Shown here: piece by piece, positions 44,838 to 57,200 of the stretch
Position numbering within the stretch: position 1 is the first letter of the stretch
Layout of the letters: every line of letters starts with the position of its first letter
From: Phallus indusiatus
Taxonomy: Eukaryota > Basidiomycota > Agaricomycetes > Phallales > Phallaceae
DNA length: 64,000 nucleotides
Assembly: GCA_027605045.1 (NCBI GenBank)
Contig: JAQFWX010000004.1
Span: 496,001 to 560,000, forward strand
Reading direction: 5' to 3'
Translations under genes and position numbers: made by a program
The notes under the pieces: model-generated
Seen by the model: the letters and a program-made list of their open reading frames with translations, nothing else
Database searches by the model: none
What the model was told of the DNA's origin: nothing

Positions 44838-46958
44838 AGCGAACCGAACGAAACCTTTTGAAGCTAGTTTGTTTCAATATGAGTGAATATAATGTTTGTA
44901 TTTCTGAATGCATTCGCAAGAATAAACCAGTACGGCACACTTGTTTTGTCGTCGGCGCGGTATGGAACTCTGCAGATTATGCATGGCGAAGTGAAGTGAC
45001 CAAGGGGTCCGACCGTTTTCGATCTAATTTCCCCGACCCTCGGCCTACACTTCATGAAGAATTTGGCCGTTCAAATCCTGGTATTGCATGCATGGGCAGT
45101 GTTCGTCGCGCTGAGAAATCAAATAAATGACATCCGAGTCGGAGGAGTCTGATAACTCTGATCCAGGAAATTAGGCATCTTTGGAAGGACCTTGTACTTT
45201 TGTTCCGACGTTGCGTGACTAGTTGACTGGTCTCTACCTTCGGGGAAAGCCTTGCGATTTGAAGTTTCTTCATTAGGTCAACAATAGCGAGGGATGGATC
45301 CGATCCGTCTATAAGCTACCATATTTCCTTCGCACGTTTCCGAGTCTAAATCTTGTGAGTTTACTGGTATATACTTACTACCCTGCATCACCATATGTAC
45401 AATGTACAGCATTACCGCCATCGGGTCCACTCCGACGGCAAATGCCACTAAATTTTTGTTTTGCATGAGATGCATGAGAAAACGTTGAAGTACACGAATA
45501 AAGTAATCATCTCACCTTTAGGTTATCTGCCCGTACACACGTAACAATATCATAATTCACTGAGTGTTTGAGGTAAGGCCAAAGTCCCAATGAGCCGATT
45601 CCTGAACCAAAGAGCTTTCTACAACACGCGGAGTATAATCTGTGAAGATGGTTGCGTATGTAGATAAGTCGATTATTGGGAGTTGAAAACAAGCATATTA
45701 CGCGTCGCGCCACGGTCCGCCACAGCGCAGACCGAATACACACACATGCGCGTCACGTCGTCACGTGGGCCTAGAACTCCTGGATAAAGCGCTTAGGCAT
45801 TTACAGATTTTTTTAAATGCAAATCTCTCAAGCCACCACGTTCGTTTATAATTTCTTTCCTTTGTGTCAATCCTCACAGATTCATCAACAGTGAACTCAT
45901 CCCTGCCGGTACTAGTGTACCTTTTTCGATCTGCAGACGGGCCATGGCAGGGAAACAACCGCGCAAACGGCCGGCTCAGGCTGGTAAGGCGTTTAAAAAG
46001 AAAATCTATTATTATCGGACAAAAGAAAAAAAAGTATGTGTGTGTATGTGTGGAATGGAGCAAACAAGCGGGTTATATCCCCTTTATAAATGAGCTAGTA
46101 TGTAAGTACATGGAGTTTTGGATACTTATGGCAATTCATATTAATCCAATCCTCCGTTACAATTTTCACAAACTGCAGTCTTACTCTCAAATTTCGAATC
46201 TCAAATGTCAGCGAAGTAACAAAAATACAAAAACGGTGAATATCTTTTTTAATGCTACTAATAAACCTAAAAAACAACTTTTCTTTTTATTTACTTTGTT
46301 CGGGGTCGGGGATATTATGGACAGGGGGAGGGAGAAATGATGTGATAGCCGACTGGCGAAGACATTTTTTCGAATACAGAAGCGATAACTTTGGGGTAAA
46401 AACTTGGTAAAACTTGGTAAGACTTGGTACTTTGGAATTGCAGGAACGAGAAGAAGAAGAAGAAGAAGCGGACCGGAGACAGCGGTTGCGGTTTTGCCCA
46501 GGGCCTAGGAATTCGACAACACGAAAAAAAAAAGTGGAAAAGAAAAAGAAAGAGAGAGAGAGAGGTGAAAAGAAAAACAGAGGTTGTGATTATTCTAGGT
46601 GAGATTAATGCCATGAATAGTCAACGAAACGTAGAACGATATTTAGAGCCAAGACAGACACAGAAGAGTTCAGAGACAATAAGGAAGGAGGAAAGAAACA
46701 ACTTGAGAGAGGGAGAGAGAGAGAAGAAAACAGAGTAAAAGAGGTACGAAACAGAGAAAATTACTTTGGTATTTGATCCTGATATCTGGGGGATTTAGGG
46801 TTTACAGCAAAGATAGGACAGCACGCGAGAAAGAGAAGACATTAACTAGCAAGAGGGAAGAGACAGACGGAACAGAGGAAATAGGAAAGGAAAAAGGGAA
46901 AGGAAAACAGAATAAGGAAATTATCGTGGTAAAGTTTTTTTTTTGTTTTTGCGGTGTT
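44838..46958. other. Intergenic stretch with low-complexity purine-rich tract
   Basis: No supported gene. From about 46390 to 46930 the plus strand is strongly purine-rich, with a 10-bp repeat around AAAACTTGGT (three copies, 46397-46430), a GAA run (46449-46468) and GA runs (46550-46565). It lies just downstream of the minus-strand RNA-binding protein gene, so its transcript would have a pyrimidine-rich 3' UTR. Confidence 0.5.
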
Positions 46959-49900
46959 TTACGACTCGAACATGAGTTTAGCCGATCCATTCGTCAGATT
47001 GTTCAACGGCGCAGAGATAGAATTCGACAGAGGTCGCCTTTCGCGAAACGTCGTCGTCGTCGTTCCATTCACCTGACCCACCGTCAACGTGTCCGAGTTC
47101 CCATCTCCTCCATTCACAATTCCATTCCCATTCCCGTTCTCGTTTCCCTGTCCCATTCCATTCCCATTCCTCAACGCACCAGAAGTCGGACGAGAAGACG
47201 AAAACCTCTCATTTCCCAAATCCAAATTGGCAAGAGTCGACGTCAGATATTCAATCCCTTGACCATCTCTCACGATAATCTTACTCGTCTGTTGTTGTTG
47301 CTGCTGAGACTGCATCCCCGGAGGAGTCCGACGCATCATAACAGGCGAAACCGTCCCCGAGCTGGAATGAGACTGATAATGATGGTGATGTTGCGCAACA
47401 TGGTGAGCATGCGAATAAGGCGAATGCGACTCGTTTCTCAAAATATCACTAGCCTGAAACGACGCTCCTCCTCCTCCAACAAGATCCGAAGGAACATACG
47501 ACGATGACGAAGACGAAGAGTACGGTCCTCCTCCTCCTCCTCCGTTGTTGTTGTTCAAAGAAGTAAGGTTAGTGAGATTCGCCAAACGCAACGGCGGGTT
47601 GGTCACGGTATTATTGCTTCCATTCACACCATTAGCCGAAGAAGAAGAAGCAGAAGAAAGCGACGCGTCTCCCGGTCCTGGTCCTGGTCCTGGAGAAATA
47701 ATCTCTTCGGCGTTGTAATGGCCAGCAACGGTCGCAGAAGGTAATATTGATATTCTATCGTTGACATTGTAGCCGGCGTGGGAATAGGTGTATGCGCGCG
47801 GGCGCGATAACGGGATGGACAGAGATTCTTTGCTGTTGTTAAATTTACCAGAAGTCTGGTTCACGAAATGCGGCTGAGAATCTGTTATTGAAATAGTCAG
47901 GATTAAATGGGTTGACAGATCATGGAGAAGGGTTGAAATATATATACCATTGGGAGACGCGGCCGGTTGTGGATTATACCCCAGAGAATACAACAACTGA
48001 AGTGCCTGCTCTTGCGTCAAATGTAGCATCGGTTGAGTTTGGCCGCTAGATAAAGCAGCCGCTAAACGATTTGCATGTTCAGCTTGTGCTTGTTGAGCTG
48101 CCTGAGCTGCAGCCTGAGCCGCTTTATCTACAAATTGGGTCACAAGTTAACGTTATCGAACAGACACGGAATTCTTTTTTTTTTGAAAGGTACGTACATT
48201 GACTTCGTCCCCAGCTTAATCTGATTCTGCTTCCACCGATAGGAAACCCTTGCATGCGTTCAATTGCACGTTCGGCGTCTGCTTTTCGAACGAATTGTAC
48301 GAATCCACAGTGCTTCCCGAGTGGAACTTTGACCTAGACGGAAGAGAATGTTTAGAAAGGCGAAGTGGATGATGAAACGATGAAACGATGAGAGGTGCGT
48401 ACGTAGTGGATATCACCGAATGGCGCAAAAAACGTTCTTAAAGTCTCTTCCGAAATAAGAGGCGAAAGTCCACCAACGAAAACCTAAAAAAGGAAGTTGA
48501 TACCCGTTATAGCCAAGAAAAAAATCTTTTTACTGACTGTAGTATTATAGGGATCCGTACTCGTAAGCTGTTCACCATTAGGTCCAATAAGATTTCCCAA
48601 TATCGCTCTAGCCTGAGCTTGATGATTCCACGCCTCATCAAGCAAACCGTTCCCACCGCTACCACCACTGCCATACAACGACGACGACGGTGTCGCCAAA
48701 GAACCGTTCCCGAAATTCCCGAGAGTAGCCATTTGCTGTATATGCGCCAGATTCCACTTCTTAGCTGGCGGATTCGATGGTTTTTCAGCCGCCAACTGTT
48801 CGATCTGCGCTAAAATTTGAGGAGTCACTTGAAAGCTTTGGACGGCTCGTTCGGAATTTGGTGTTTTAGCTGACGCAGAAGATGAAGATGAAGAGGTTGT
48901 GGTAGTGGTGGGTTTGTCGGGTGTACTGGAGCCGTTGGAGTTGGAGCCTTTTGGATGGCTAATAGTCTGGGTGGTACTACTAGATATCGTCGCGACAGGT
49001 GAGGACAGGCTGCGAACTAGGGGTGGCTTATCGGTCGCGCTGTCACCAGATCCTTCGATGTTGCCGTTTACCTTCTCGGATTGTTGGTGAGGGGGTCCGC
49101 CACTGCCGTTTCCACCGCCCACAGTGGCGGCTGTGTTTCCGTCTGGCTTGAATTTGGCGGTCGCGGGAGACACACGCACTATAAACACATTAACGGCTTG
49201 TCAACACTGAGAAGGGACTACGAGAAAGACTCACTCGGACGCGAGAGACAGTACAGCCCGTGCATTTCGATCAAGGCACGTTGTTGATCCGCTTCATCAG
49301 TGAACCTATCATCGGAGAAGAAACAAGAAAGAACCAGAGTCAGCGATACAGAATCATTAAAGAAGAGTGCGGAATTGCCATGCTTCTCCTAACCTGACAA
49401 AGCCATAGCCCCGACTGACACCGGTCACGGGATCCAACATGATTTTAGCAGATTTGCAACTGTAAAACGGGCGAATAAACTTGGGCTCTCTGAAAAAACA
49501 TAATAAGCGTCAATTCTGACTAGCATATATCGATATGTTTTTACCTGTCATTTCGTAATCCTAGCACTGGATTTCTGAATACTGCGACTAGATCTGAGTT
49601 GGATGTTTCTGGAGCGAGATCGCCGACGAAAATGGAGTATTCTCTTTGTTGTTGGGGCTGAGACGATGACGCCGATGAATTGGTAATGTTTGCCAAGGAT
49701 ATTGCGTTGACGACAGCTTGTTGAGGAGGAGGAGGAGGCTGAGAAGGAGCAGGAGAGGTATTCGGGAGAGATAGTGTCTGCGAGAGTTGAGGAGAGCTGG
49801 CCCACTGCAGGTTAAAAGGTCTAGACGAGTTTGGCATTAGGAGCGGAGCACCCGAGGTATCCATGTGATTGAGAGAATGCAGAGAGGACAACACGCTGGC

Positions 49901-50605
49901 TGCGTGTGCTGCGGTTGGGAAGGTGATAAGACAATAGCCCGGATTGTTGTGTTGGGGTATAGAATCAGAGGACGGAGGCGGGATTTTGATGGTGACTGGG
50001 TTATTTGTGGGATTAGGGGTAGTGATGGTGCTGTGGGTGGTTTTGGCGTCGCCGTTGGACAGCGAGGAGAGTGTGTTGCGATCCCATCCCATGAGACGGA
50101 CGACTTGACTTGCGTATTCGTGATCCATCCACGGCTCGAGGTTTGACATGCAAAGTGTGTTGGAATTTGGTTCAGGAGGAGGAGGTGGAGGAGGAGGAGG
50201 TGGAGAAGGAGGAGATCGGTCGAACCCGGGATGGTCTGGGTGATGGTAATAGTGATAATGGTGGTATTTGTTGTTGTCGGCAGAGGCGGGAGGAGAGGAG
50301 GAGGGAACGGCGGCGATGGAGTTTGGCCAGCTGCTCCAGTGGTGGACGTCGTCTGGATGAAGGGAAGAAACAGAGAGGGAGGAGGAAGAGGAGGAAGAGG
50401 CGCCGCGGGTGGACCGTGTCACTGTCACTGTGGGCGGGTGTGCAGTGGCAGGAGTGTGTGTGTGAGTGGAAGGGTGCATACTCCCCAAAGAGCCAATCTG
50501 CCAGATGGAAGCGCCGGTGCCGCCGTAGGCCCAGGAAGGATGGTGGTGCACACTGCTGCTATTGCTGCTATTGGGGTATGTGGCGTAGTCACCGTACGAA
50601 TTCAT
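46959..50605 (-). CDS. Three-RRM RNA-binding protein of the Nam8/Ngr1/Csx1 type
   Basis: Relatives bind U-rich RNA and act in 5' splice-site choice (Nam8, TIA-1) or mRNA stability (Ngr1, Csx1). The start is the ATG at 50603-50605. The N-terminus is low complexity (Ser, His, poly-Pro). RRM1 begins NTLCMSNLEPWMDHEYASQV and ends near NPGYCLITFPTAAHAASVL; its middle is swollen by Asn/Thr/Pro-rich sequence. RRM2 starts YSIFVGDLAPETSNSDLVAV and has RNP1 as SRGYGFVRF. A Ser/Thr-rich linker follows. RRM3 starts VFVGGLSPLISEETLRTFFA and continues FGDIHYVKVPLGKHCGFVQF, with the stop-free end RIRLSWGRSQ. Then come an Ala/Gln coiled helix (AAQAAAQAAQQAQAEHANRL), LTQEQALQLLYSLGYNP and a long disordered tail with His, Gln, Gly and Asn runs. 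About seven short introns were seen. The RRM order and the WGRSQ end fit the family well; the orthologue cannot be named more precisely. Confidence 0.88.
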
Positions 50606-51565
50606 GTTGGTTTATCCGCAAAAAAAGAAAGAGAAAATGCGTGTGGGAAGCGGAGAGCGAGAAAGCAAAGACAAGGAGACAAAGAAGACTTTTTTTTGCG
50701 ACGAGGAGAAAGAAAAAACACAGAATAACTTGGAACGATAGCAAAAAGCAAACAGAAGCAAAGAAAAAAAACTGTTTTTATGTTCAAAAAACCTTGTGGA
50801 CGACACGAATTCTGCGCCGCTTCGACCGTCGACCGTCGTGTCGTGGGAGGGTAAGGGAGGGGGAGCAAAGGCAAGGACCAACAAGGACAAAGTCAACCCG
50901 CTTGCGAATGTGTGTACCGCTGTCCTCAAAAGGCCCCAATCCAAGAAAAGAAAAGCGGCCGGCGTAAACAGCCCAGGCCACCCTCACTTACATACATACA
51001 CACTAGCACCCAAGTCGGCGGCTCTTGTCCTGAGTCTCAATTTTTTTTTCTCTTATCATTTATCATTTAATTATTATTTTTCATTTTGGGTTTACATTCA
51101 TTCACTCCATGCCCCGGATTGTTCGGGATGGACACTCCTGCAATGTGCGGTGTGTGGGTGTGTCCTAGATCGGTGGGAAAAATGTCTCAGTCGGTATCGA
51201 TACAGTGGCGTGGCAGGTCGTGGCGCGGTGTAAAACAAACTTGGACCTACAGGCGATAACAGCCACTCGGAAATGCTAGAATTTACAGTTTATGAAGCAC
51301 GAAATAACTTTCTCTAAAACCAGCTATGAACTCACTGTCTGAGAATATTATTGTATTTTTAAAATCGATTTTCCTACGCCCCGAGAAAAAGTCATGTACG
51401 TTACCCTTTTGCGGTAATTAGCACCAACGGACTTGTCAAAAATTGCATGCAAACTTGCCCTGCCTGTATTTTACTTGGACAGCATTCCGAGTCGATGATC
51501 CGGCCAGCGTCTTTGCGGGAGGTCTATCCATATCCCCAAAAATACATAATGTCATATGCACGTTA
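50606..51565. other. Upstream region of the RNA-binding protein gene
   Basis: Contains pyrimidine-rich tracts on the minus strand (50600-50780), expected for a leader or promoter of the RNA-binding protein gene. Open frames on the plus strand here are antisense shadows of low-complexity DNA. Confidence 0.45.
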
Positions 51566-52852
51566 TCATTTTTTGGCCTTTTTACTAGCAGACTTTTTTT
51601 TAGCCACTACAGTTTTCCGCTTTTTAGAACTAGATCTAGGCGTCTCTTCCTCTTCCTCGTCCACGTCCTCGGCGTTCTCATCGATATCGTTACTATCATC
51701 ACCAGCCTCACTTTGACCGTCCTCTACCAATTCACCCTTTTTCCTTTTTTTCCTGTTACTAGGTTTCGACCCGAAACTGTCCAGTCCTTCATACCCTTTG
51801 GTCGCGATCTTGAAAATCGCATCCCATGCGGCCTTATCAACCTGCTGAACGCTCAATCGGCCCCGGTTGAGAAGCGCCATGTCCTTAATAGCCTAGAAAC
51901 CACAATATAAAAAAAGCCCTTTGTTTTTTTTACTGTCCTCATAATCTCTCATAACGTACACACACGGACCTTGAGATCGTTTTTAGTCAGATAGGCCATT
52001 TCCACAGGAGGATCGATCAAAGTTGATATATGTCGCAGGAGCGCGAGAGGTACCGAGTGGGCCGCCCGGGCAACGAACCGGACATCGACCATGTACCATC
52101 TGGGTGAATCGGATTTCGTCTTTTCGTCGTAGTAAGGGTGATCTCTGAAAAAAATTGTTCCATGTGTAGTTTGGGGACCTAAATTACAGTTTGACTCACT
52201 TGTCCCATGCGGTATCTGAGATAGAAAAAAAATGAGTCAAATTGGGAGATGTGCTCATTTGGCGATCGTACACGTACGATCTGGATATGCTTCTTTTGCG
52301 ATCTGTGTGTTCAATTTTGTTCGTTAGCAAATTGGATTACATACCCATATGGTTAAAAATTCCGAACCTCAGCGAACCCCATGATACCTATTCTCGGAAG
52401 ATCGTCGCAGTCAATTGAAGTGGGAAAGCAGCCCTGAATATCATAAACTGTACCTAGATTCTTGGTATTTGAGTGGTAGAATAGCACCTAAATGGCCAAA
52501 TTTACTCGGTAGTTAGCGTAGGTAGCAACCTGTAGCAATGAACTAGAAGAGCGTTACCTTATCGTGTACTTTCATCCCTTTGATGAAATTTCTCGCTTGA
52601 TAATTACGTACACCCTCCCAGGCTGTAACCTTGACTTTCTCAAAATCGTCAATACTAAACTATAAGATGAATGTCAGACCGGATACTATGTATACTTGAG
52701 AGGTCCTCACTTTGACGTCTTTTCCTTTAACAATTCGAGAATCCGGTTCGGCTTTCATAAGATAGTACGAACATGACGCTAAAAATGATCGCACAATGAG
52801 TCAAATTCAACAACTTGTTTTTTTTTTTGGACGTACGTTCTGGCTCTGCCAT
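51566..52852 (-). CDS. EVE-domain (thymocyte nuclear protein 1-like) protein
   Basis: EVE domains share the PUA-like fold of YTH domains and are thought to bind modified bases. Exon 1 is only MAEPE (ATG at 52850-52852). The next encodes [20 protein letters not shown], then [40 protein letters not shown] and NTKNLG, which is the family signature (YWLMKxEP, WxGVRNYxARN, KxGDxVLFYHS). Further exons give [68 protein letters not shown] and [17 protein letters not shown]. The last exon starts with [20 protein letters not shown] and extends into an acidic stretch ([19 protein letters not shown]), then a Lys-rich end ([11 protein letters not shown]) that looks like a nuclear localisation signal. All hallmark residues are present. 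Confidence 0.9.
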
Positions 52853-54251
52853 GGAAAAAGCTCTCAGTTGACGTGTTTGTAATCACGACTGACCAGTTTC
52901 GGTCACAACTCAAACGCGATCGGTAACACCGTAGAAAAGGCTTAGTGGCAGATCACATGATTATACGACTTCAAAAATAGATTACAGAACCGCCGAATGC
53001 CGAAAGCGCGATTTGGCAGTGGACTAGATCAGACATATGCAAGCCATGGCATCAACTTCGTGGCACAGCAAAATTTATATACATACATTGTGAAACTTGG
53101 AGAATGTGCTACATAGACAGCCGTAGATGAGGTCATTCAATCTGTCAAGCATGTCAAGGCTCGAAGAGTTATGCACGTGAGATGATTGATTTCTTTCTTT
53201 CTTATTCAAAGGTTTGAAGAGCTAATTTCGAAGTCGCTAGATGATACATGGATCGTCCGCTTTCCCAAGAGGTACAAGCTCATTCGGCTGGCACTAAATA
53301 TGCTCCCCCAGGTCTCCAAAGTAACGCCACTCACCTCACTCCCGGAATCACACGCACAGCTCAAGGAGCTAGAAGCCGAGTCAAAAAAGAAAACAGTACC
53401 GCGGAAATAGCGCAAGTCCCGTTGACTTGTATCAACAGCAATATAAAATGGCGAACAGATGCGGGTGACAGCATGTGAGAAAGTTGAGTATATCACACGA
53501 GCTCGGGACGTGTGTGTAATCTGTGTAATCTCGATTAGGTCAGATTCAACCGAGTGACAGTCTCTGCGGTGATTGATCAATCAAATTTCGAATTTCAAAT
53601 TTCAAATGCGAGCCCTGGATGTATTTTTTCGTACTGAGACAGACAGAACCATCGTTATCAGAAATTGGGCTTGAACAATCACGTCAAAGACTCAGTCAGT
53701 CAGGAGTCAATGGCAGGAGTCAATGGCAGGACATGGCAAGGATGCTTCCCTCTTTGATTTGAAGTTCCGATGATGGGCAATAATGACTATGGTTAGCGTT
53801 TATTTTTTTGTCGCTGGGGTCTCCAAGAAAGAAAGAGCCCATGCAACATTAAATGGCTTATTCGCGAGAATATTGTTTTTTTGAGAGGGAAGAAACAATT
53901 GTCAACGCGTCGGATGTACCACTGATCAAAGGACCCTAAGCGGCGCGGCAGAATAATGATGTCAAGTGATCGGGGTACCGGCACGCAACTGCAGGGGCGC
54001 GTCTCAACTGTTTCAACACAACAAATACAAGCGCCGTATACATAGGCGAACCCGCCCTTCCACACTCATCCTCGTAACTCGCACACACACCCACACACAC
54101 ACACATTCCGCCCTGTAAAACATCCTTTATTTCCTCTTTCTCAAATACTACGAACTAGGAACGAGCAAGTGAAACACAAGTCAAAACAAGCGAACAAAGC
54201 GCGTGCTGCCGTTGTTGCTGTTGTTGCTGTCGTCGTTGTCGTTGCTGTGGG
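52853..54251. other. Divergent intergenic region between EVE and RasGAP genes
   Basis: No supported gene. A 13-15-bp direct repeat (GAGTCAATGGCAG) occurs twice at 53705-53731. AATTTCGAATTTCAAATTTC-like triplication lies near 53583. A CA-rich run occurs at 54080-54106. The last 120 bp look like a fungal leader. Confidence 0.5.
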
Positions 54252-57200
54252 ATGATGGCTACTCGGACCGGAAGGGCAAGACGAACGCCTCAATCTTCGT
54301 CTGGTACTATCGCCTCCCAAGACACAACTTCCGCACGACCGTCCATCAATAGCATGAATGAGCACGCTCGTTCTAGTTCTGTTCTTGCCAACAATAACAA
54401 CAACCCTCATCTTTCGAATCCTCACCTTCCCTATCAATATAGCCAAATCAACTCTCCTAACGACCGTATCGTCAAGAATTTAGTTGACAAGTTGCAGGCG
54501 AAGGTATGTGTTGTATTTGAGCAATTCAAACTCTTCTCTTCTTAATTGGCGTGTTTCTCCTCTTCTAGTTACCGTACTATTCCGGCCATAGACTATCCGA
54601 TTTAGAGGAGAATGAATCTGTGAATCAGCTTGTTCAGGGGCTTGTTCAGCTTTCGAGACGAAGTGTCAGTCAAATCCTCATGTGGCTTTTTGAAGTTCTC
54701 AACAAGCTAAGTACCGTACGTCCTGTCCTTTCTTCCTCTCTTGCTCGCACACATGGTTCCTGAGTTTCATTTAGAGATATCATCCCTCAAAACCAGCTTT
54801 GGACATTCTTGAATCCGAACTCTTTGTGCTACGTTTAGTGGTCCGAGTCTTAACCTTCCACTGGAACACACACGTAGCGGGAACAGAACCCAGCTCTTCA
54901 ACAGGACCAGGTAGCCCAGAAACTCCACCTCCGCCGCCAATATCAATAAAATCACCGGTCTCATTACCCGTACAAACTTCTCCTCCCGTTTTGGACCACG
55001 AATTAGCGGGTTACGCATTAGCTTGTGCAGCCATTTATCTGCGCCGTGTAGGACCTACCACCATCGAGCACCTCATTTTGAACGAACGGATGGAAGAACT
55101 GGACAGACTTCAGGAGATGCGTATATTTGAGCGTGATACGGCTGTGTTGCATGCGACGCATCATATACCCGTAGATGACGGTCTTATACTCGAACCGCTT
55201 TCGAGCCTCAAGTCGAGTACTGAACCGTCTTTTCTTGGTAGGAATGGCAGTAATGGGAATGGGAATGGGAATAGTAATGGCGGTGGAGGACATCATCAGT
55301 ATCATCCTCCGCATTCTAAAGCTCCAACAACGTCGTTTCGTTTATCGACGAATGGGAATTCTCGTGTTGCGCCGTATATTCCATCAGCTCTAACCGTCGG
55401 ACTGTACTCTGCCACCGGACATTCCGATATTCTGGCATATCTTGCTCATCTGTACGTTCCCTTTTAACTTAAAGTTCTGTAACATGTTATTCAACCTTTA
55501 TATTTTAGGGGTGGACGTGTTATTTATCGAGTATCGGCAACAAACTGGCCGACTGTTCTTTCACGAATCAAAACCAAGATAGGCCATCTCGCAAGCGATC
55601 CACTAGACGAAGGCAATATCATCGACTTGTTAATGATCGTCTACAGTCTCATCAACAAAGACCGCTTAATCGAGTTCTTGCAACGTACGTAAAACCTTAA
55701 ACCTTCCATAATCAAGAATAACATACGATATCACACATGTTTTCAGTGATACAATCTTTACTCGTCAACATGAAACCAAGCTCTCAAAGCGCAATCGCCA
55801 TTATACTAAGATTAGTCATCTGGCGATGGATCAACGACTTTGGCGACGAATACGCGGATGTTTTTCAGTCTTCTCGGCGGAGACTGGAGGGTCAACCTGA
55901 GCGCATTTTCGACGTGTTGTTTCAGTTGACGTCGTCCGTTAACAAGCGCATGATGTGGCCGACGCTTTCGACGTTGTTGGCTATCAGTCCGGAGCGGTTG
56001 CAAGCTGCTGATGATGCGCTTACTGGAAGGCTTCCGTTTGGAAAGAGGGTATGTGATGTTGTTTTAATATGTAGGGGTTCTCTGATTTTTTTTATTGCTT
56101 TTTTTGTAGCATAATAATATACTTGAAGTGTTTCATGGGGCTATTACCACTCAGTTTAAACTCGGAGAAACTGTTATGCGCTGTTATAACGATATATGCA
56201 GAGCGGCGTATCTTCTTCCTCCCGTTTCAGCCAACGATGCATTGCATTCATTAGCTTCCGATCTTGCGGACCAACTCAAGGTCAATTTCAAATCACACTC
56301 TCCCTACTTTTTCTTATTCTTACTCTCTTCTTTATTAGAGTCGATTGAGTAATCCTCCAGAACCAAAACCATTTTACGAATCCAACGAGCCTCTCGACGT
56401 TAACCTTTATGCCGAAAGCATTGTCACCATTCTACGGTATAACCCCTCGTTATCGCTCAATATCTTCCTGGAATGTCTGGAGCCGAGTCGTTCGCCTGCT
56501 GTCAAGTTATGCGTTGTTCGGGCTTTGACGATTTATGTTGTCGAGGTTTGTCTTAACGAGAAGCTTTTCTTTAAGCATGTAACCCTGACACTTTTGTGTT
56601 CTATAGGATGTAACGTATCCTCGACAACCTCCATTAGACAAGTCTATTTATCAGCTCGTTGCGCCAAAGCTTCGGTCTATAACGAGGGTACGTTTGCGAA
56701 GAATTGTTGTTTTTTTCGTCATCGCGTTATTAAACCTTTTTACGACAGGAACTATTCGGAAAAACAATTGACATGTCTTCATTCCCTTCTGTCCTTCGAG
56801 ACAAAGAAAAGTTAGAAAGAGAAAAAGACAGAGAAAGAGAAAGAGAAGACGGTCTCATTTTCGACGATCGCAAAGATTTGCTCCTCGCCATTCAAACATT
56901 ATGGAGAATCGATAACGGGTTTTTGTTTTACAATATGGACGAAAATTCCGCTCAAGTGCTTGTAACCCACTCGACGAATATTGTGCACAAGCATCATGAT
57001 CCGTCTGTTCAGGCTTCTGTTTTGAGGACGTTTGGAACTGTTTTGTCGCGGATTAGTGATCCGTCGGCGGAGTATATTGAAGAGATGAATATTTTCTTGT
57101 TTCATTCTACGTATGTTTCTCCTGCCTGGTTGCTTCTTTTGATTTGATTGACGAGCGTCCTGTTTTAGGTTTATGGTTATGCGGGGTACGGCATTGAAGA

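Noticed and set aside
46773..47507. 244-codon Arg-rich plus-strand frame
   Set aside because: Antisense to the low-complexity C-terminal exon of the RNA-binding protein, whose His, Ser and Gly repeats create a long mirror frame.
50110..50967. 285-codon Arg/Lys/Gly-rich plus-strand frame
   Set aside because: Antisense to the poly-Pro and poly-Ser N-terminus of the RNA-binding protein and to its pyrimidine-rich leader. No domain is present.
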